DNA from: Nonomuraea candida | Lineage (GTDB): Bacteria; Actinomycetota; Actinomycetes; Streptosporangiales; Streptosporangiaceae | Length of the DNA stretch: 64,000 nucleotides | Assembly: GCF_000725485.1 (NCBI RefSeq) | Contig: NZ_JOAG01000025.1 | Location: forward strand, 1-64,000 | Direction: 5' to 3' | Shown here: piece by piece, positions 15,616-24,811 of the stretch | Layout of the letters: every line of letters begins with the position of its first letter | Numbering within the stretch: the first letter of the stretch is position 1 | Notes under the pieces: model-generated | Databases searched by the model: none | Told to the model about the DNA's origin: nothing | What the model saw: only the letters and a program-made list of their open reading frames with translations | Translations under genes and position numbers: made by a program

Positions 15616-16509
15616 TCAGGCCGCGCTGGACGGCTCGGCCGGGTCGAAGCGAGACGCCCCGGAAGCGGCCGGCGGGGTGTCCGGCATCGTGACCGGGACG
15701 GGCTGGGCGCGGGCAGACCAGCGGCCGTCGTCGCTGCGGACGATGCGTACCGGATGGTCGAAGCACGCGCTGACCAGCTCACTGGTGAGCACGCCGGCGA
15801 CCGGCCCCCGGGCCAGGCAGCGCCCCTCGCGCAGCAGCATCGCGTGCGTGGTGGTGGCGGGCAGCTCCTCCAGGTGGTGGGTGACCAGCACGGTCGCCAG
15901 CGACGCGTGCCGGGCGCGCAGCGCGTCGATGCTGGCCAGCAACTGCTCGCGGGCCGCCAGGTCGAGCCCGGTGGCCGGCTCGTCGAGCAGCAGCAGCCGG
16001 GGCTGCGGCATGAGGGCGCGGGCGATCAGCGCGCGGCCGCGTTCGCCCTGGGAGAGGGTGGGCCACGTCGCCTCCGCGCGGTGGCTCATGCCGAGCATGG
16101 CGATCAGCCGGTCGGCCCGCTCGGTCTCCTGCGCGCTGGGCGTCCAGCGGGGCACGGTCGCGGCGGTGTTGGTCAGCCCGGTCAGCACCACGTCGCGAAC
16201 CCGCAGCGGGCCGTCCGGCGTGTGGCGCGGGTTGACGTGGCCCAGGTAGGAGCGCAGCTCGCGCACGTCGACGCGGCCCAGCGTGCGGCCGAGCACCTCG
16301 ACCACGCCACGGGTCGGATGGGTGACGGCGCCCAGCAGCCCGAGCAGGGTGCTCTTGCCCGCGCCGTTGGCCCCGAGCAGCGCCCAGTGCTCGCCGGGGC
16401 GCACGGTCAGCGAGATCTCCCGCAGCAGGTGACGGCCGTCGCGGACGAGGTCCACGGCCTCGGCCCGCAGCACGTGCCCGTCGTCGGCGGGACGCGACAC
16501 CACGGTCAT
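15616..16509 (-). CDS. Stand-alone ABC ATPase (YlmA/ModF-like)
   Basis: A single 297-residue ABC ATP-binding domain. Walker A is GANGAGKST, the signature LSQGERGRA, Walker B LLLLDEPATGLD, and the H-loop LVTHHLEELP. No membrane protein is encoded next to it. The THHxEELP form resembles the YlmA/ModF-type soluble ABC proteins, whose role is poorly defined. A transporter whose permease is elsewhere is the alternative. ATG 16509 is supported by GGGAGG seven bases upstream. A terminator separates it from the nucleotidyltransferase gene. Confidence 0.88.
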   Translation of the reverse strand: MTVVSRPADDGHVLRAEAVDLVRDGRHLLREISLTVRPGEHWALLGANGAGKSTLLGLLGAVTHPTRGVVEVLGRTLGRVDVRELRSYLGHVNPRHTPDGPLRVRDVVLTGLTNTAATVPRWTPSAQETERADRLIAMLGMSHRAEATWPTLSQGERGRALIARALMPQPRLLLLDEPATGLDLAAREQLLASIDALRARHASLATVLVTHHLEELPATTTHAMLLREGRCLARGPVAGVLTSELVSACFDHPVRIVRSDDGRWSARAQPVPVTMPDTPPAASGASRFDPAEPSSAA

Positions 16510-16746
16510 CGGCCCGCCTCCCCGCCGCACGCCCGTCGCGCACCCGATCCCGGCCGAGCGGTCCGGCTCGCCGGACCTCCCCGCCCCCGGGTCTCCCGTC
16601 CGCCATCCTCCGGTCGCGGCGCCTGACACCCGCGCCGCGACAAGGACGATCCCGCCACCACGCACTCCTTCCTCACGTTCGTGCCCGCCAACCTATCAGG
16701 TCCTCAGACATCTGATGTTTAGCAGGGCCCGTGAGAGACCAGGCCG

Positions 16747-16777
16747 CCTCCGCCCGCCCCCCCGGGGCGGGCGGAGG
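16747..16777 (-). terminator. Terminator abutting the nucleotidyltransferase stop
   Basis: A perfect 14-bp stem (CCTCCGCCCGCCCC / GGGGCGGGCGGAGG) with a CCC loop lies immediately after the stop codon of the leftward nucleotidyltransferase gene. It should end that transcript. Confidence 0.65.
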
Positions 16778-17596
16778 TCAGGGGATGCAGGCGGTGCGGA
16801 CCTCCGCGATGAGGCCGGCCGCCGCGTCGATGGTGCGGGTGATCTCCTCAGGGGTCTCCCCCACCGACGCGAGCAGCGCCTGCGCCCGCTCGCCGAACCC
16901 CTTGGGCGCGGACGGGAGCCGGTCGGCCGAGGCGATCATGCCCTTCTCGTTGATCAGCCAGGCCCCGTCGGCCGCGTGCAGCGCCTGGCAGGCCACGCCG
17001 ATCACCCGGAACAGGCACCCCGCCGCGTACGCCGGGTCGCGGCCGGTGGCGGCGTACCGGGCGGACGCCAGGAGGAAGTCACTCTCCCACAGCCGCTCGA
17101 CCAGGGCCTCGCGCAGCGCCGGCGGGTAGTGGGCGGTCTCGGCCTGCAGCGCGGCGAGCTCCCCGGTGGGGTCGGCGAGCACCTGGCACAGCGCCACCTC
17201 GCCGGCGTAGGCGCTGGAGTGGAAGCCGAGCGGATGCCCGACCTGGAAGCCGAGCTCGTAGACGCCGGCCCGGCAGTCGCGCCAGATCCGGTGCACGCGG
17301 TCGAGGTCCCGGTAGATCCAGTCCACCCGCCATCCGTCCACGGTGAGCCAGCCGCCGCCGTCCACCCACGGGCCCCAGCCGCCGGGCTCGGTCACCTCGG
17401 TCTCCGCGCCGGTCATCTCCCCGGCCAGCGCGCGCAGCTCCCCTATGGCGAGCCGGCCCCGGTAGTAGAGGCCGAGGTCGATGTCGGAGTCGGGCCGGTG
17501 CGTGCCCCTGGCGCGGCTGCCGCCCAGCACGACGGCCACCACGCCGGGCACCGCGGCCAGGCGACCGGCGATGTCGTGAAGATCAGGACTGTCCAC
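16778..17596 (-). CDS. Nucleotidyltransferase-domain protein
   Basis: A 272-residue protein beginning with a polymerase-beta-type nucleotidyltransferase motif, LGGSRARGTHRPDSDIDLGL (GS-x9-DxD), which binds Mg-nucleotide. A third acidic residue is likely in GWRVDWIYRD. The C-terminal helical half (ERLWESDFLLASARYAATGR) resembles the substrate domain of kanamycin/streptomycin nucleotidyltransferase relatives. Nucleotide transfer to a small molecule or protein is likely. The substrate is unknown. The GTG start is at 17596. Confidence 0.82.
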   Translation of the reverse strand: MDSPDLHDIAGRLAAVPGVVAVVLGGSRARGTHRPDSDIDLGLYYRGRLAIGELRALAGEMTGAETEVTEPGGWGPWVDGGGWLTVDGWRVDWIYRDLDRVHRIWRDCRAGVYELGFQVGHPLGFHSSAYAGEVALCQVLADPTGELAALQAETAHYPPALREALVERLWESDFLLASARYAATGRDPAYAAGCLFRVIGVACQALHAADGAWLINEKGMIASADRLPSAPKGFGERAQALLASVGETPEEITRTIDAAAGLIAEVRTACIP

Positions 17597-17665
17597 CGTA
17601 CGAGCCTAGCCCGCGCCCGGGTGACGCCGGCCGATGCGAATGAAGGGCCGAACAGCGGAGCTGTC

Positions 17666-17694
17666 TTGACAATGAATTTTGTCGGATGAGATCG
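17666..17694 (+). promoter_or_regulatory. Putative promoter of the ArsR gene
   Basis: TTGACA at 17666-17671 is a consensus -35 hexamer, with a weak -10 (TGAGAT) about 16-17 bases later, just before the ATG at 17702. GACAA (17668-17672) and TTGTC (17679-17683) form inverted half-sites overlapping the -35, plausible for ArsR autorepression. Confidence 0.45.
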
Positions 17695-17701
17695 TTTGGC
17701 C

Positions 17702-18295
17702 ATGCACGAAGTGGCGGTGATCGAAGACGCGGCGGCGGCCGAGGCGTCGCTCGACCCCATGCGGTCGAAGCTGCTGGCCGCGCTGGTGGAGCCGGGCTCG
17801 GCGACGTCGCTGGCGGCCAAGGTGGGCCTGGCCCGGCAGAAGGTCAACTACCACCTGCGCACGCTGGAGCGGCACGGCCTGGTGGAGCTGGTCGAGGAGC
17901 GCAGGAAGGGCAACGTCACCGAGCGCGTCATGCAGGCCACGGCCGCCTCCTTCGTGATCTCGCCCACCGCGCTGGCCGCCGTGCAGCCCGACCCCGCCAG
18001 GTCGCCGGACCGGTTGTCGGCGCGCTGGCTGCTGGCGCTGGCGGCGCAGCTCGTACGCGATGTCGGCGCCCTGGTCACGGGGGCCGCGAAGGCGCAGAAG
18101 CGGGTGGCGACGTTCGCCATCGACGGCGAGGTGCGCTTCGCGTCGGCGGCCGACCGGGCGGCGTTCGCGGAGGAGCTGACGCAGTGCGTGACCTCACTGA
18201 TCAGCAAATATCATGACGAATCCGCCGAAGGCGGGCGGGAGCATCGGATGATCGTCGCGGTCCATCCCTCCGTGCGCGGCGAGAAGGAGCACTGA
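17702..18295 (+). CDS. ArsR-type winged-helix regulator
   Basis: A 197-residue protein with an ArsR/HTH_20-like DNA-binding region (LDPMRSKLLAALVEPGSATS, LAAKVGLARQKVNYHLRTLE, RHGLVELVEERRKGNVTE). A longer C-terminal part is involved in dimerisation or ligand sensing. I see no arsenic/cadmium Cys set (CVC), so metal sensing is unlikely. The next gene, an SRPBCC protein, starts one base after its stop. This gene pair recurs in actinomycetes as a co-transcribed unit. Confidence 0.85.
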   Translation: MHEVAVIEDAAAAEASLDPMRSKLLAALVEPGSATSLAAKVGLARQKVNYHLRTLERHGLVELVEERRKGNVTERVMQATAASFVISPTALAAVQPDPARSPDRLSARWLLALAAQLVRDVGALVTGAAKAQKRVATFAIDGEVRFASAADRAAFAEELTQCVTSLISKYHDESAEGGREHRMIVAVHPSVRGEKEH

Positions 18296-18296
18296 C

Positions 18297-19010
18297 GTGG
18301 GGCACGACTTCGAGCTGCCCCAGGAGGCCCTGGTCGAGGCGAGCCCGGAGCAGGTCTGGGAGGCCATCTCGACGGGGCCGGGCATCGACTCGTGGTTCCT
18401 GGGCCGCAGCGAGGTGGCGGACGGCGTCGTCCGCACCGCGTTCGGCTCCTTCGACCTGGCCCCGTCCGCGGTCACCGCCGCCGAGCCCCTCAGGCGCTTC
18501 GCCCACGCCAGCGAGAAGGGCGACGACGGGCGGTTCGTGGCTTACGAGTTCATGATCGAGGGCCGGGAGCGGGGCAGCACGCTGGTCCGCATGGTGACCA
18601 GCGGGTTCCTGCCGGGCGACGACTGGCAGGACGAGTTCGAGTACATGTCCAGGGGCCTGGCGATGTACTTCGCGACGCTGGTGGAGTACCTGAGCCACTT
18701 CGCCGGGCGGGTGGCCACGCCGGTCACCGAGTTCGGGCCGCGCGTCACCGACTGGCCGGCGGCCTGGGAGCGCCTGCACGCCGCCCTGGGCGGGCCGCCC
18801 GCCGTGGGGGACGCGGTGCGTCTCGAAGGGGTCGAAGGGGTCGTGTACCACCGCGACTCCCACACGCTCGGCATCCGGGCGGACGGGGCGATGTACCGCT
18901 TCCTCCAGGGCCTCGGCGGCACCATGGTCGCCGCGCACCTGCTCTTCGACGGCGAGGCCGGCCAGGGGCCGCGCCGGCGCGGCTGGCTGCGCGACCTGTA
19001 CGCCGCCTGA
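18297..19010 (+). CDS. SRPBCC (START/AHSA1-like) protein
   Basis: A 237-residue helix-grip protein. The N-terminus ALVEASPEQVWEAISTGPGI, then DSWFLGRSEV, and the strand region AYEFMIEGRERGSTLVRMV are typical of AHSA1-like SRPBCC domains that bind hydrophobic ligands. The domain ends near residue 145 and is followed by a second alpha/beta region (PPAVGDAVRLEGVEGVVYHR). The start is GTG at 18297. It is tightly coupled to the ArsR regulator, with a one-base gap. Confidence 0.85.
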   Translation: MGHDFELPQEALVEASPEQVWEAISTGPGIDSWFLGRSEVADGVVRTAFGSFDLAPSAVTAAEPLRRFAHASEKGDDGRFVAYEFMIEGRERGSTLVRMVTSGFLPGDDWQDEFEYMSRGLAMYFATLVEYLSHFAGRVATPVTEFGPRVTDWPAAWERLHAALGGPPAVGDAVRLEGVEGVVYHRDSHTLGIRADGAMYRFLQGLGGTMVAAHLLFDGEAGQGPRRRGWLRDLYAA

Positions 19011-19125
19011 CCAGGCCGCCGGGACCCGCGCGCGTACCTGCCCCGGGCGAGCGGGGGCGAGGTGAGGCCGGCGGGGGCCGAGGTGAGCGAGGGTGAGGCC
19101 GGTGCGGGTGGGCAGGAGTGAGCGG

Positions 19126-19608
19126 GTGAAGGTCGTCGCCATCTCCGACACGCACGCGCCCCGGCGCTGGCGTCAGTGCCCGCCGCGCGTGGCCGAGCAC
19201 CTGCGCGGCGCCGACGTCATCCTGCACGCGGGCGACGTCTGCGTGCCGTTCGTGCTGGACGAACTCGCCGCGTACGCACCCGTCCACGTCGTCAAGGGCA
19301 ACAACGACGGCTCCGACGTGGTGGCGCCGGAGACGCTGGAGCTGACCCTGGACGGGCTGCGCGTCGGCATGATCCACGACAGCGGCCCGGCCAAGGGCCG
19401 GCTGGCCCGCATGCGGCGCCGGTTCCCGCACGCGGACCTGGTGGTCTTCGGCCACTCGCACATCCCGCTGGACGAGTCCGGCGACGGTCTGCGGATCTTC
19501 AACCCGGGCTCCCCCACCGACCGCCGCCGCCAGCCGCACGGCACCCTGGGCCTGCTCACCATCGAGCGCGGCGCCCTGACCCGGGCGGAGATCGTGCCGG
19601 TCACCTGA
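19126..19608 (+). CDS. Metallophosphoesterase, YfcE/MJ0936 family
   Basis: A 160-residue calcineurin-like phosphoesterase. Metal-binding motifs run in order: AISDTHAPRRW (DxH), ILHAGDVC (GD), VKGNNDG (GNND), MIHDSG (H) and FGHSHIP (GHxH). This set binds two divalent metals and hydrolyses phosphodiesters. The start at GTG 19126 is chosen because GGAG lies seven bases upstream. Upstream GTGs lack sites. The substrate is unknown. Confidence 0.9.
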   Translation: MKVVAISDTHAPRRWRQCPPRVAEHLRGADVILHAGDVCVPFVLDELAAYAPVHVVKGNNDGSDVVAPETLELTLDGLRVGMIHDSGPAKGRLARMRRRFPHADLVVFGHSHIPLDESGDGLRIFNPGSPTDRRRQPHGTLGLLTIERGALTRAEIVPVT

Positions 19609-19771
19609 GCGACCCGCCGTACGACGGCCGGCGGATGCGCCGCCCCCTGGAGCCCTTGTGAGGCTTACGAGGCTTACGGGCGGCGGTAAGGCGACGGGAA
19701 CGCGGCCGTAAGCGCCCTCGGAGACAGTGGTTCCAGATCGCCGGAGCAGACGCCAGAGAAGGGCCGCAGAG

Positions 19772-21079
19772 ATGAGCCAGCCGTACCGCACCACCGCCGT
19801 CCGGGACGAGATCCGCCTGCCCGGCTTCACCGGGCCCGTGCACCTGCCGGGCGAGCCGGGCTACGACGAGACGCGCCGCTCGCTGAACCCGGCCGTGGAC
19901 GCGCGCCCCGCGCTGGTCGCCGAGGCGTACGGCGCCGGTGACGTGCGGGCCGCGCTGCTGGCGGCGCGCGCCCACGGCGTGCCGTTCGCGGTCCAGGCCA
20001 CCGGGCACGGCACGCACGCCCCGTGCGACGGCGGCATCCTGGTCAGGACCACGCCGATGGCGTCGGTGCTGGTGGACCCGGCCCGCCGTGTGGCCCGCGT
20101 GGGGCCCGGCGCGTGCTGGGGCGACGTCCTCGCCGCCGCCGCTCCGTTCGGCCTGGCGCCGCTGTCGGGGTCGGCGCCGGGGGTCGGCGTCACCGGCTAC
20201 ACGCTGGGCGGCGGGCTCGGCTGGCTGGCCCGCAAGCACGGTTTCGCGGCCGACGGCGTGCTGCGGGCCGAGGTGCTGCTGGCCGACGGGCGGCACGTCA
20301 CGGCGGCCCCCGACAGCCACCCCGACCTGTTCTGGGCGCTGCGCGGCGGCGGGGGCGGGTTCGGCGTGGTGACCGCGCTGGAGTTCCGGCTCCACCCGGT
20401 GCCGGAGGTGTTCTCGGGGTTCGTGTACTTCCCGATCGAGGCGGCGGCGCGGACGCTGGAGGCGTACCGGAGCTGGATCGACGACGCGCCCGACGAGATC
20501 AGCACGGCGGTCGTGCTCAGGCGCATGCCCGACGACGAGCAGGTGCCGGCGGCGGTGCGCGGCAGGCACGTGGTGCTGCTCAAGGTGCTGTACGCCGGGC
20601 CGGCCGAGCAGGCCCGCCGGCTGCTCGCCCCGCTGTACGCGGCGGCGGGCCCCGCGCTGCTCGACGAGACGCGGCCGGGCACGTACGCGGAGGCGGCCAT
20701 GGGCGGCACGCCGGTCCGGCACCTGGACCTGTTCGACACCGTGCCCGACGAGGTGCTCGCCGCGCTGGTGCGGGCGGCGGAGACGGCCCAGACCGTGGAG
20801 ATCCGGCACTGGGGCGGCGCGATGAGCCGGCCGGGCCCGGACGCGGGGCCCGTGAGCCACCGCTCCACCAGGCTGTCGGTGATCGTGGACACCGTGGTGC
20901 CCGGGCTGGCCGAGGAGCTGCGCCCGTACGCCGGCGGCGGCACGTTCCTGAACTTCCTGGCCGACCCCGCGCGGACGGCGGCGGCGTACACGCGGGCCGA
21001 CTACGCGCGGCTGCGCGAGGTCAAGCGCGCCTACGACCCGGACGCCTTCTTCCGCGTCGGCCACGTGATCCCGTCGTGA
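19772..21079 (+). CDS. FAD-binding (BBE-like) oxidoreductase
   Basis: A 435-residue protein of the PCMH/VAO flavoprotein superfamily. The N-terminal FAD region (GVPFAVQATGHGTHAPCDGG, ILVRTTPM) carries the His expected for 8-alpha-histidyl FAD. GVTGYTLGGGLGWLARKHGF and DLFWALRGGGGGFGVVTALE follow. The C-terminus ends in a berberine-bridge-like YDPDAFFRVGH motif. The Cys of bicovalent members is absent, so FAD is probably attached by one bond or none. It likely oxidises an alcohol or sugar-like group with O2. No signal peptide is seen. Confidence 0.9.
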   Translation: MSQPYRTTAVRDEIRLPGFTGPVHLPGEPGYDETRRSLNPAVDARPALVAEAYGAGDVRAALLAARAHGVPFAVQATGHGTHAPCDGGILVRTTPMASVLVDPARRVARVGPGACWGDVLAAAAPFGLAPLSGSAPGVGVTGYTLGGGLGWLARKHGFAADGVLRAEVLLADGRHVTAAPDSHPDLFWALRGGGGGFGVVTALEFRLHPVPEVFSGFVYFPIEAAARTLEAYRSWIDDAPDEISTAVVLRRMPDDEQVPAAVRGRHVVLLKVLYAGPAEQARRLLAPLYAAAGPALLDETRPGTYAEAAMGGTPVRHLDLFDTVPDEVLAALVRAAETAQTVEIRHWGGAMSRPGPDAGPVSHRSTRLSVIVDTVVPGLAEELRPYAGGGTFLNFLADPARTAAAYTRADYARLREVKRAYDPDAFFRVGHVIPS

Positions 21080-21144
21080 ACGCCGGCGCCTCGCACGCCC
21101 GCCGGCCTGCGGCCCGCGATCGGTGCGCGCCCGTCACGGGGAGG

Positions 21145-21193
21145 GGCGAGGAGTGCCCGCCCCGCGCCGGGGGGAAGCGCGGCACTCCTCGCC
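21145..21193. terminator. Bidirectional terminator
   Basis: GGCGAGGAGTGCC (21145-21157) pairs perfectly with GGCACTCCTCGCC (21181-21193). It lies between the convergent FAD oxidase gene and the zinc operon, and can serve both. Confidence 0.7.
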
Positions 21194-21212
21194 GGATCCC
21201 GGAAGGTGGTGT

Positions 21213-22430
21213 CTAGTGCGCGCCGGCCGTGCCGGTGAGCTCGTTCGGGGTCCGCGGCAGGGTGGCCGTCCTGGTGACCTTGCCGGAGGCGAGGTCGACG
21301 GCGTGGAGCCGCTTGCCCGCCGGGTCGCTCACGTACACGAGCCCGTCACGGGCGAAGATGTTGGGCCGGGGCTGCTGCCAGTCCAGGGGCTCCTTCCACT
21401 CGTCGAGCACCTTGATGCGCCTTTCGACCTTGGCGGTGGCCGGGTCGATCACGTGCACGGCGCCGTCCGTGCCCAGCACCAGGGCCTCGCCCCCGGGGCC
21501 GCGGGCCAGGGAGCGGAAGGTGTAGCTGGCGCCGAGGTCCACCAGCTTCAAGGCGCCGGTGGCGGTGTCGATGAGGGAGACCCGGGTGGGCCGCTCCAGC
21601 TCGGCGTCGGGGTCCTTCTTGTAGTCGCCCAGGACGACGGGCGAGGAGTCCGAGCCGGCCTGGTTGCCGATCCGGCCGTACGCGTCGGGGCTGTCGACCT
21701 TGCTGATCCGGCCGTCCCGGTAGATCAGGACGCCGTCCTCGCAGCCGATCACCACGGCCTCGTCCTTGGCGGTGGCCTCGCCGTGCACGCCGGGGCAGTC
21801 CTCGTTCCTGGCGATCTCCTTGCGGCCGGCGTCGAGGACGACGATGCCGGTGCGCTTCTCCTCGGTGCCGAGGGTGACGACGAGCTCGCCGTTGGTCAGC
21901 TTGATCGCGACTCCGTGGTGCGCGGCGGCCGACTTGTACGTCTCCCCCTGCGGCAGGCCCGCGGCCAGCTCGTTAGGGTCGAAGATCGTGACCTCGCCGG
22001 TGCCGTCCGCGAACAGGACCGTGACGCCGGCGTGCCTGACGACGTGGCCCGGCTTGGCGCCCTTGAACTCGTCGGCCTTCAGCGTGGCGGAGGCGGCGTC
22101 GAGGACGCGGAACCCGGTCGAGGTGGAGACCAGGACGTGCCGGTCGTCCCCGGCGGGGTTGACCCGGTTGTACCCGGCCAGCGGGATGTCCTTGACCACC
22201 TCCAGGCTCTGCCCGTCGACGACCAGCAGGCCGCCGTCGTACGTCATGACGACCGGAGCCGTCACCGAGGCGGCCGCCGTGGTCGCGGAGGTGGCGGGGG
22301 TGGAGGGGGCGGCCGGGGAGGTGGCGGGGGCGGCCTGCGCGGACTCCTGGGCGCCGCCGCCGCAGGCGGTGAGGAGGAGGGCTCCGGCGAGCAGCGCCGC
22401 CGGAGGGGCGATCCGTGAGCGGACGGTCAT
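21213..22430 (-). CDS. aztD: Zinc metallochaperone AztD
   Basis: A lipoprotein-type signal (LLAGALLLTACGGG, Cys about residue 23) and a Thr/Ala/Ser linker precede a seven-bladed beta-propeller with repeated VLD/VID strands (VVDGQSLEVVKDIPL, VSLIDTATGALKLVDL, VHVIDPATAKVERRI). The sequence EDCPGVHGEATAKDEAVVIG, then CEDGVL, carries the conserved Cys pair and His of AztD. AztD delivers periplasmic or extracellular zinc to the solute-binding protein AztC. ATG 22430 is preferred over the TTG at 22451 because of its AAAGGTG site. It is the last gene of the leftward zinc operon, 30 bases after aztC. Confidence 0.85.
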   Translation of the reverse strand: MTVRSRIAPPAALLAGALLLTACGGGAQESAQAAPATSPAAPSTPATSATTAAASVTAPVVMTYDGGLLVVDGQSLEVVKDIPLAGYNRVNPAGDDRHVLVSTSTGFRVLDAASATLKADEFKGAKPGHVVRHAGVTVLFADGTGEVTIFDPNELAAGLPQGETYKSAAAHHGVAIKLTNGELVVTLGTEEKRTGIVVLDAGRKEIARNEDCPGVHGEATAKDEAVVIGCEDGVLIYRDGRISKVDSPDAYGRIGNQAGSDSSPVVLGDYKKDPDAELERPTRVSLIDTATGALKLVDLGASYTFRSLARGPGGEALVLGTDGAVHVIDPATAKVERRIKVLDEWKEPLDWQQPRPNIFARDGLVYVSDPAGKRLHAVDLASGKVTRTATLPRTPNELTGTAGAH

Positions 22431-22460
22431 GTGTGGTGCACCTTTCTGCAAGAGGGGATG

Positions 22461-23396
22461 TCAACGGCCGCCGAGGCCGTCGACCATGGCGCGCGTGTTG
22501 CTGCGGATCATGTCGAGGTACGTGGCCGCGCCCGGTGACCTGCTGCTCAGCGACTCCGAGAACAGGGGGACGACCTTGACGTCCACGCCGGCCTCGGTGG
22601 CGAGCACCTGGGCCAGCCGGTCGGGCTGCGAGGAGTCGGCGAAGATCGCCTTGACCCCGGTGCGGCGGATGGCGTCCTTGAGCGACTTCAGGTCCGAGGC
22701 GCTCGGAGAGGCCAGCGTGGTGCCGCTGGGGATCACGGCGCCCACGACCTCGAAGCCGTACCGCCGGGCGAAGTAGCCGAAGACGTGATGGTTGGTCACC
22801 AGCCGGCGGGACGCGGGCGGGAGGATCGCGACCTGCTGCCCGACCCAGGAGTCGAGCTGCTCGACCCGCGCCCGGTACGCTCCGGCCGCGGCCCGCACGG
22901 CGGCCGCGTCCACGCCGGCCACGTGCGTGACGATCTGCTCCGCGATCAGGTCCACGGCCTTGGCCATGCGCCCGGGGTCGGTCCAGAAGTGGGGGTCGGG
23001 TTGCCCGGCCGTCTCGCCGGCGGTGGCGGCGAAGCGGATGGGGCCGACGCCCTCGCCGACGGCCAGCGCGGGCACGCCCGCCCGCCGGGCGGCCTCGACG
23101 TTGCGCAGCACCCCCTCCTCCAGGCCGAGCCCGTTGTAGACGATCAGGTCGGCGTCCTCGATCAGCGCGGCCTCCTTGGCCGAGACGCCGAACGAGTGCG
23201 GGTCGGAGTCCGGCTTCATCAGCACCGTCACCTCGGCCTCGCCGCCGGCGACGGCGCGCGTGACGTCGCCGAGGATGTTGGTCGTCACGACCACCCTGGG
23301 GGTCCGGTCGCCCGCCGCGCCGCCCGCGCCGCCCGCGCAGCCGGCCGCCGCCGCCACGAGCGCGATCGCCGCCAGGAGCCGGGTCAGCACGCTCAT
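22461..23396 (-). CDS. aztC: Zinc ABC transporter substrate-binding lipoprotein AztC
   Basis: A 311-residue cluster A-I (ZnuA/AztC) solute-binding protein with a lipobox ending AAAAGC (C20). The zinc ligands of the family are visible: H67 in DPHSFG, H136 in DPHFW, H203/H204 in TNHHVFGYF and D254 in FADSSQP. No long His-rich loop is present, as in AztC proteins that receive zinc from AztD. Its ATG overlaps the stop of the upstream propeller gene (ATGA). It captures zinc outside the membrane and passes it to AztB/AztA. Confidence 0.92.
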   Translation of the reverse strand: MSVLTRLLAAIALVAAAAGCAGGAGGAAGDRTPRVVVTTNILGDVTRAVAGGEAEVTVLMKPDSDPHSFGVSAKEAALIEDADLIVYNGLGLEEGVLRNVEAARRAGVPALAVGEGVGPIRFAATAGETAGQPDPHFWTDPGRMAKAVDLIAEQIVTHVAGVDAAAVRAAAGAYRARVEQLDSWVGQQVAILPPASRRLVTNHHVFGYFARRYGFEVVGAVIPSGTTLASPSASDLKSLKDAIRRTGVKAIFADSSQPDRLAQVLATEAGVDVKVVPLFSESLSSRSPGAATYLDMIRSNTRAMVDGLGGR

Positions 23397-24811
23397 CGGC
23401 CGGTCTCCGTCATGTGCGCGGGCGCGAAGCCGGGCTCGAAGGCACGGGCGCGCCGCAGGTCGTCGTTGTAGTCGATCTCATGCACGGTCCGCCCGGCCGG
23501 GTCGTTGACGTAGGCCCGGCTGGTGTCCGCCTGGATCACCGGCGCCCCGGCGACCGCCTCCCCGTGGGAGCCGCCCGCCGCATCACCGCCTGGTGTGGGA
23601 CTGCGTGGTGCGGAACCGGCAGGTTGGGTGGTGAGGAGTTTTCCGGTGGCGGTGCGTTCGCCCGAGCGGGGGTCGTGAGCCTGCAGCACGCCGTCCGCCG
23701 TCAGGGACAGGACGGGCGTGTCCTCGCCCGTGGCGCACACCGCCACCACCGGCCCGGTCTTCAGCAGCCGCCACGTCCGGGCGGTCACGTCGAGCGCCCA
23801 GGTGCCCGCCTTCCCGGCCCGCGCGGCCAGCGTCGAGCTGCCCGGCCGGTGCCGGAACGCCTTCGCGCGCTCCCCCGCCTCCGTGCCGCGCGGGTAGCGG
23901 ATTCTCACGCCCTCGAACGCGCCGTCCTTCTCGGTGACCAGCAGCGCCCCGTCGGCGCAGCCGAAGACGACGCCGCGCCGGGTCACCGCCGTGCCCTCCG
24001 CGTCCGCGCACGTGCCGGCCTCGGCGACCGTCCCGCCGGTCCTGTCCCGGACCTGTACGGCGCCGTCCTGGGCGACCAGCAGCCGCTCCCGGTACGGCAC
24101 GACGGCCGCGACCCCGGTGAGCCGCCCCGTCTCCACGAGCTCGCCCTGGTCCATGCGGGCCCGGTCGAACAGCGTGGCCGTGCCGTCGCCGGAGCGGACG
24201 GCGGTGACCGCCGGGTCCCCATGGACCTCGTACGGCGGCCGCCCGGTGACCGTGCCGAGCTCCCGGGCCGCGGTGCGGTAGTAGTGGACGTGGTCGCCGT
24301 GGTCGACGGTCCAGCCGCCGCCGTCGATGACGCGCAGCGTGCCCGCGCCCGTGGTGAGGTAGGCGTACCGGCCGTCGTCGGTGATGTCGCGCACGTCGGG
24401 CGCGTCGGCGACCGCGGTGGTCCGCCCGGTGAGCAGGTCGAGCACGTGCGCCCGGCCGTCCGGGCCGCCGTCGGCCAGCACGAGGCGGGACTGCTGCTCG
24501 GGCATCTCCTCGGCGCCCTCGACGTAACCGTGCGGCACCGCCTCACCCGTGCCGCCGCCCGCCTGCGGCTCCTGCGTGGCCACGCCGCCACCCGCCTGCG
24601 CAGCTGGGCCGCCGCTTCCCGCGCCCTCCCGGGCGGCGCCACCGTTTCCCGGCGCGCAGCCCGCGAGCAGCAGCCCGGCGGCGAGGACGGCCAGCGCCTG
24701 CAGCCCCGGCCTCGCCCCCCGCCGCGTCTCCGGCCTCATCCCCGGCCTCGACCCTCGCCGCGTCTCCGGCGTCGTCCCCGGCGTCGTCCCCGGCGTCGTC
24801 CCCGGCCTCAT
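23393..24811 (-). CDS. AztD-like beta-propeller lipoprotein (paralogue)
   Basis: A 472-residue lipoprotein (lipobox LLLAGC) with a propeller similar in layout to AztD. RAHVLDLLTGRTTAVADAP, DGRYAYLTTGAGTLRVIDGG and a Cys-pair region (GTCADAEGTAVTRRGVVFGC, ADGALL) align with AztD, but the CPGxHG His is replaced. A distinct VDHGDHVHYYR segment could bind metal. The start at 24811 overlaps aztB (ATGA). The first 24 residues are PGTTPG-type repeats encoded by 12-bp DNA repeats, and ATG 24739 could be the true start. It probably helps zinc capture. It ends in an ATGA overlap with aztC. Confidence 0.78.
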   Translation of the reverse strand: MRPGTTPGTTPGTTPETRRGSRPGMRPETRRGARPGLQALAVLAAGLLLAGCAPGNGGAAREGAGSGGPAAQAGGGVATQEPQAGGGTGEAVPHGYVEGAEEMPEQQSRLVLADGGPDGRAHVLDLLTGRTTAVADAPDVRDITDDGRYAYLTTGAGTLRVIDGGGWTVDHGDHVHYYRTAARELGTVTGRPPYEVHGDPAVTAVRSGDGTATLFDRARMDQGELVETGRLTGVAAVVPYRERLLVAQDGAVQVRDRTGGTVAEAGTCADAEGTAVTRRGVVFGCADGALLVTEKDGAFEGVRIRYPRGTEAGERAKAFRHRPGSSTLAARAGKAGTWALDVTARTWRLLKTGPVVAVCATGEDTPVLSLTADGVLQAHDPRSGERTATGKLLTTQPAGSAPRSPTPGGDAAGGSHGEAVAGAPVIQADTSRAYVNDPAGRTVHEIDYNDDLRRARAFEPGFAPAHMTETGR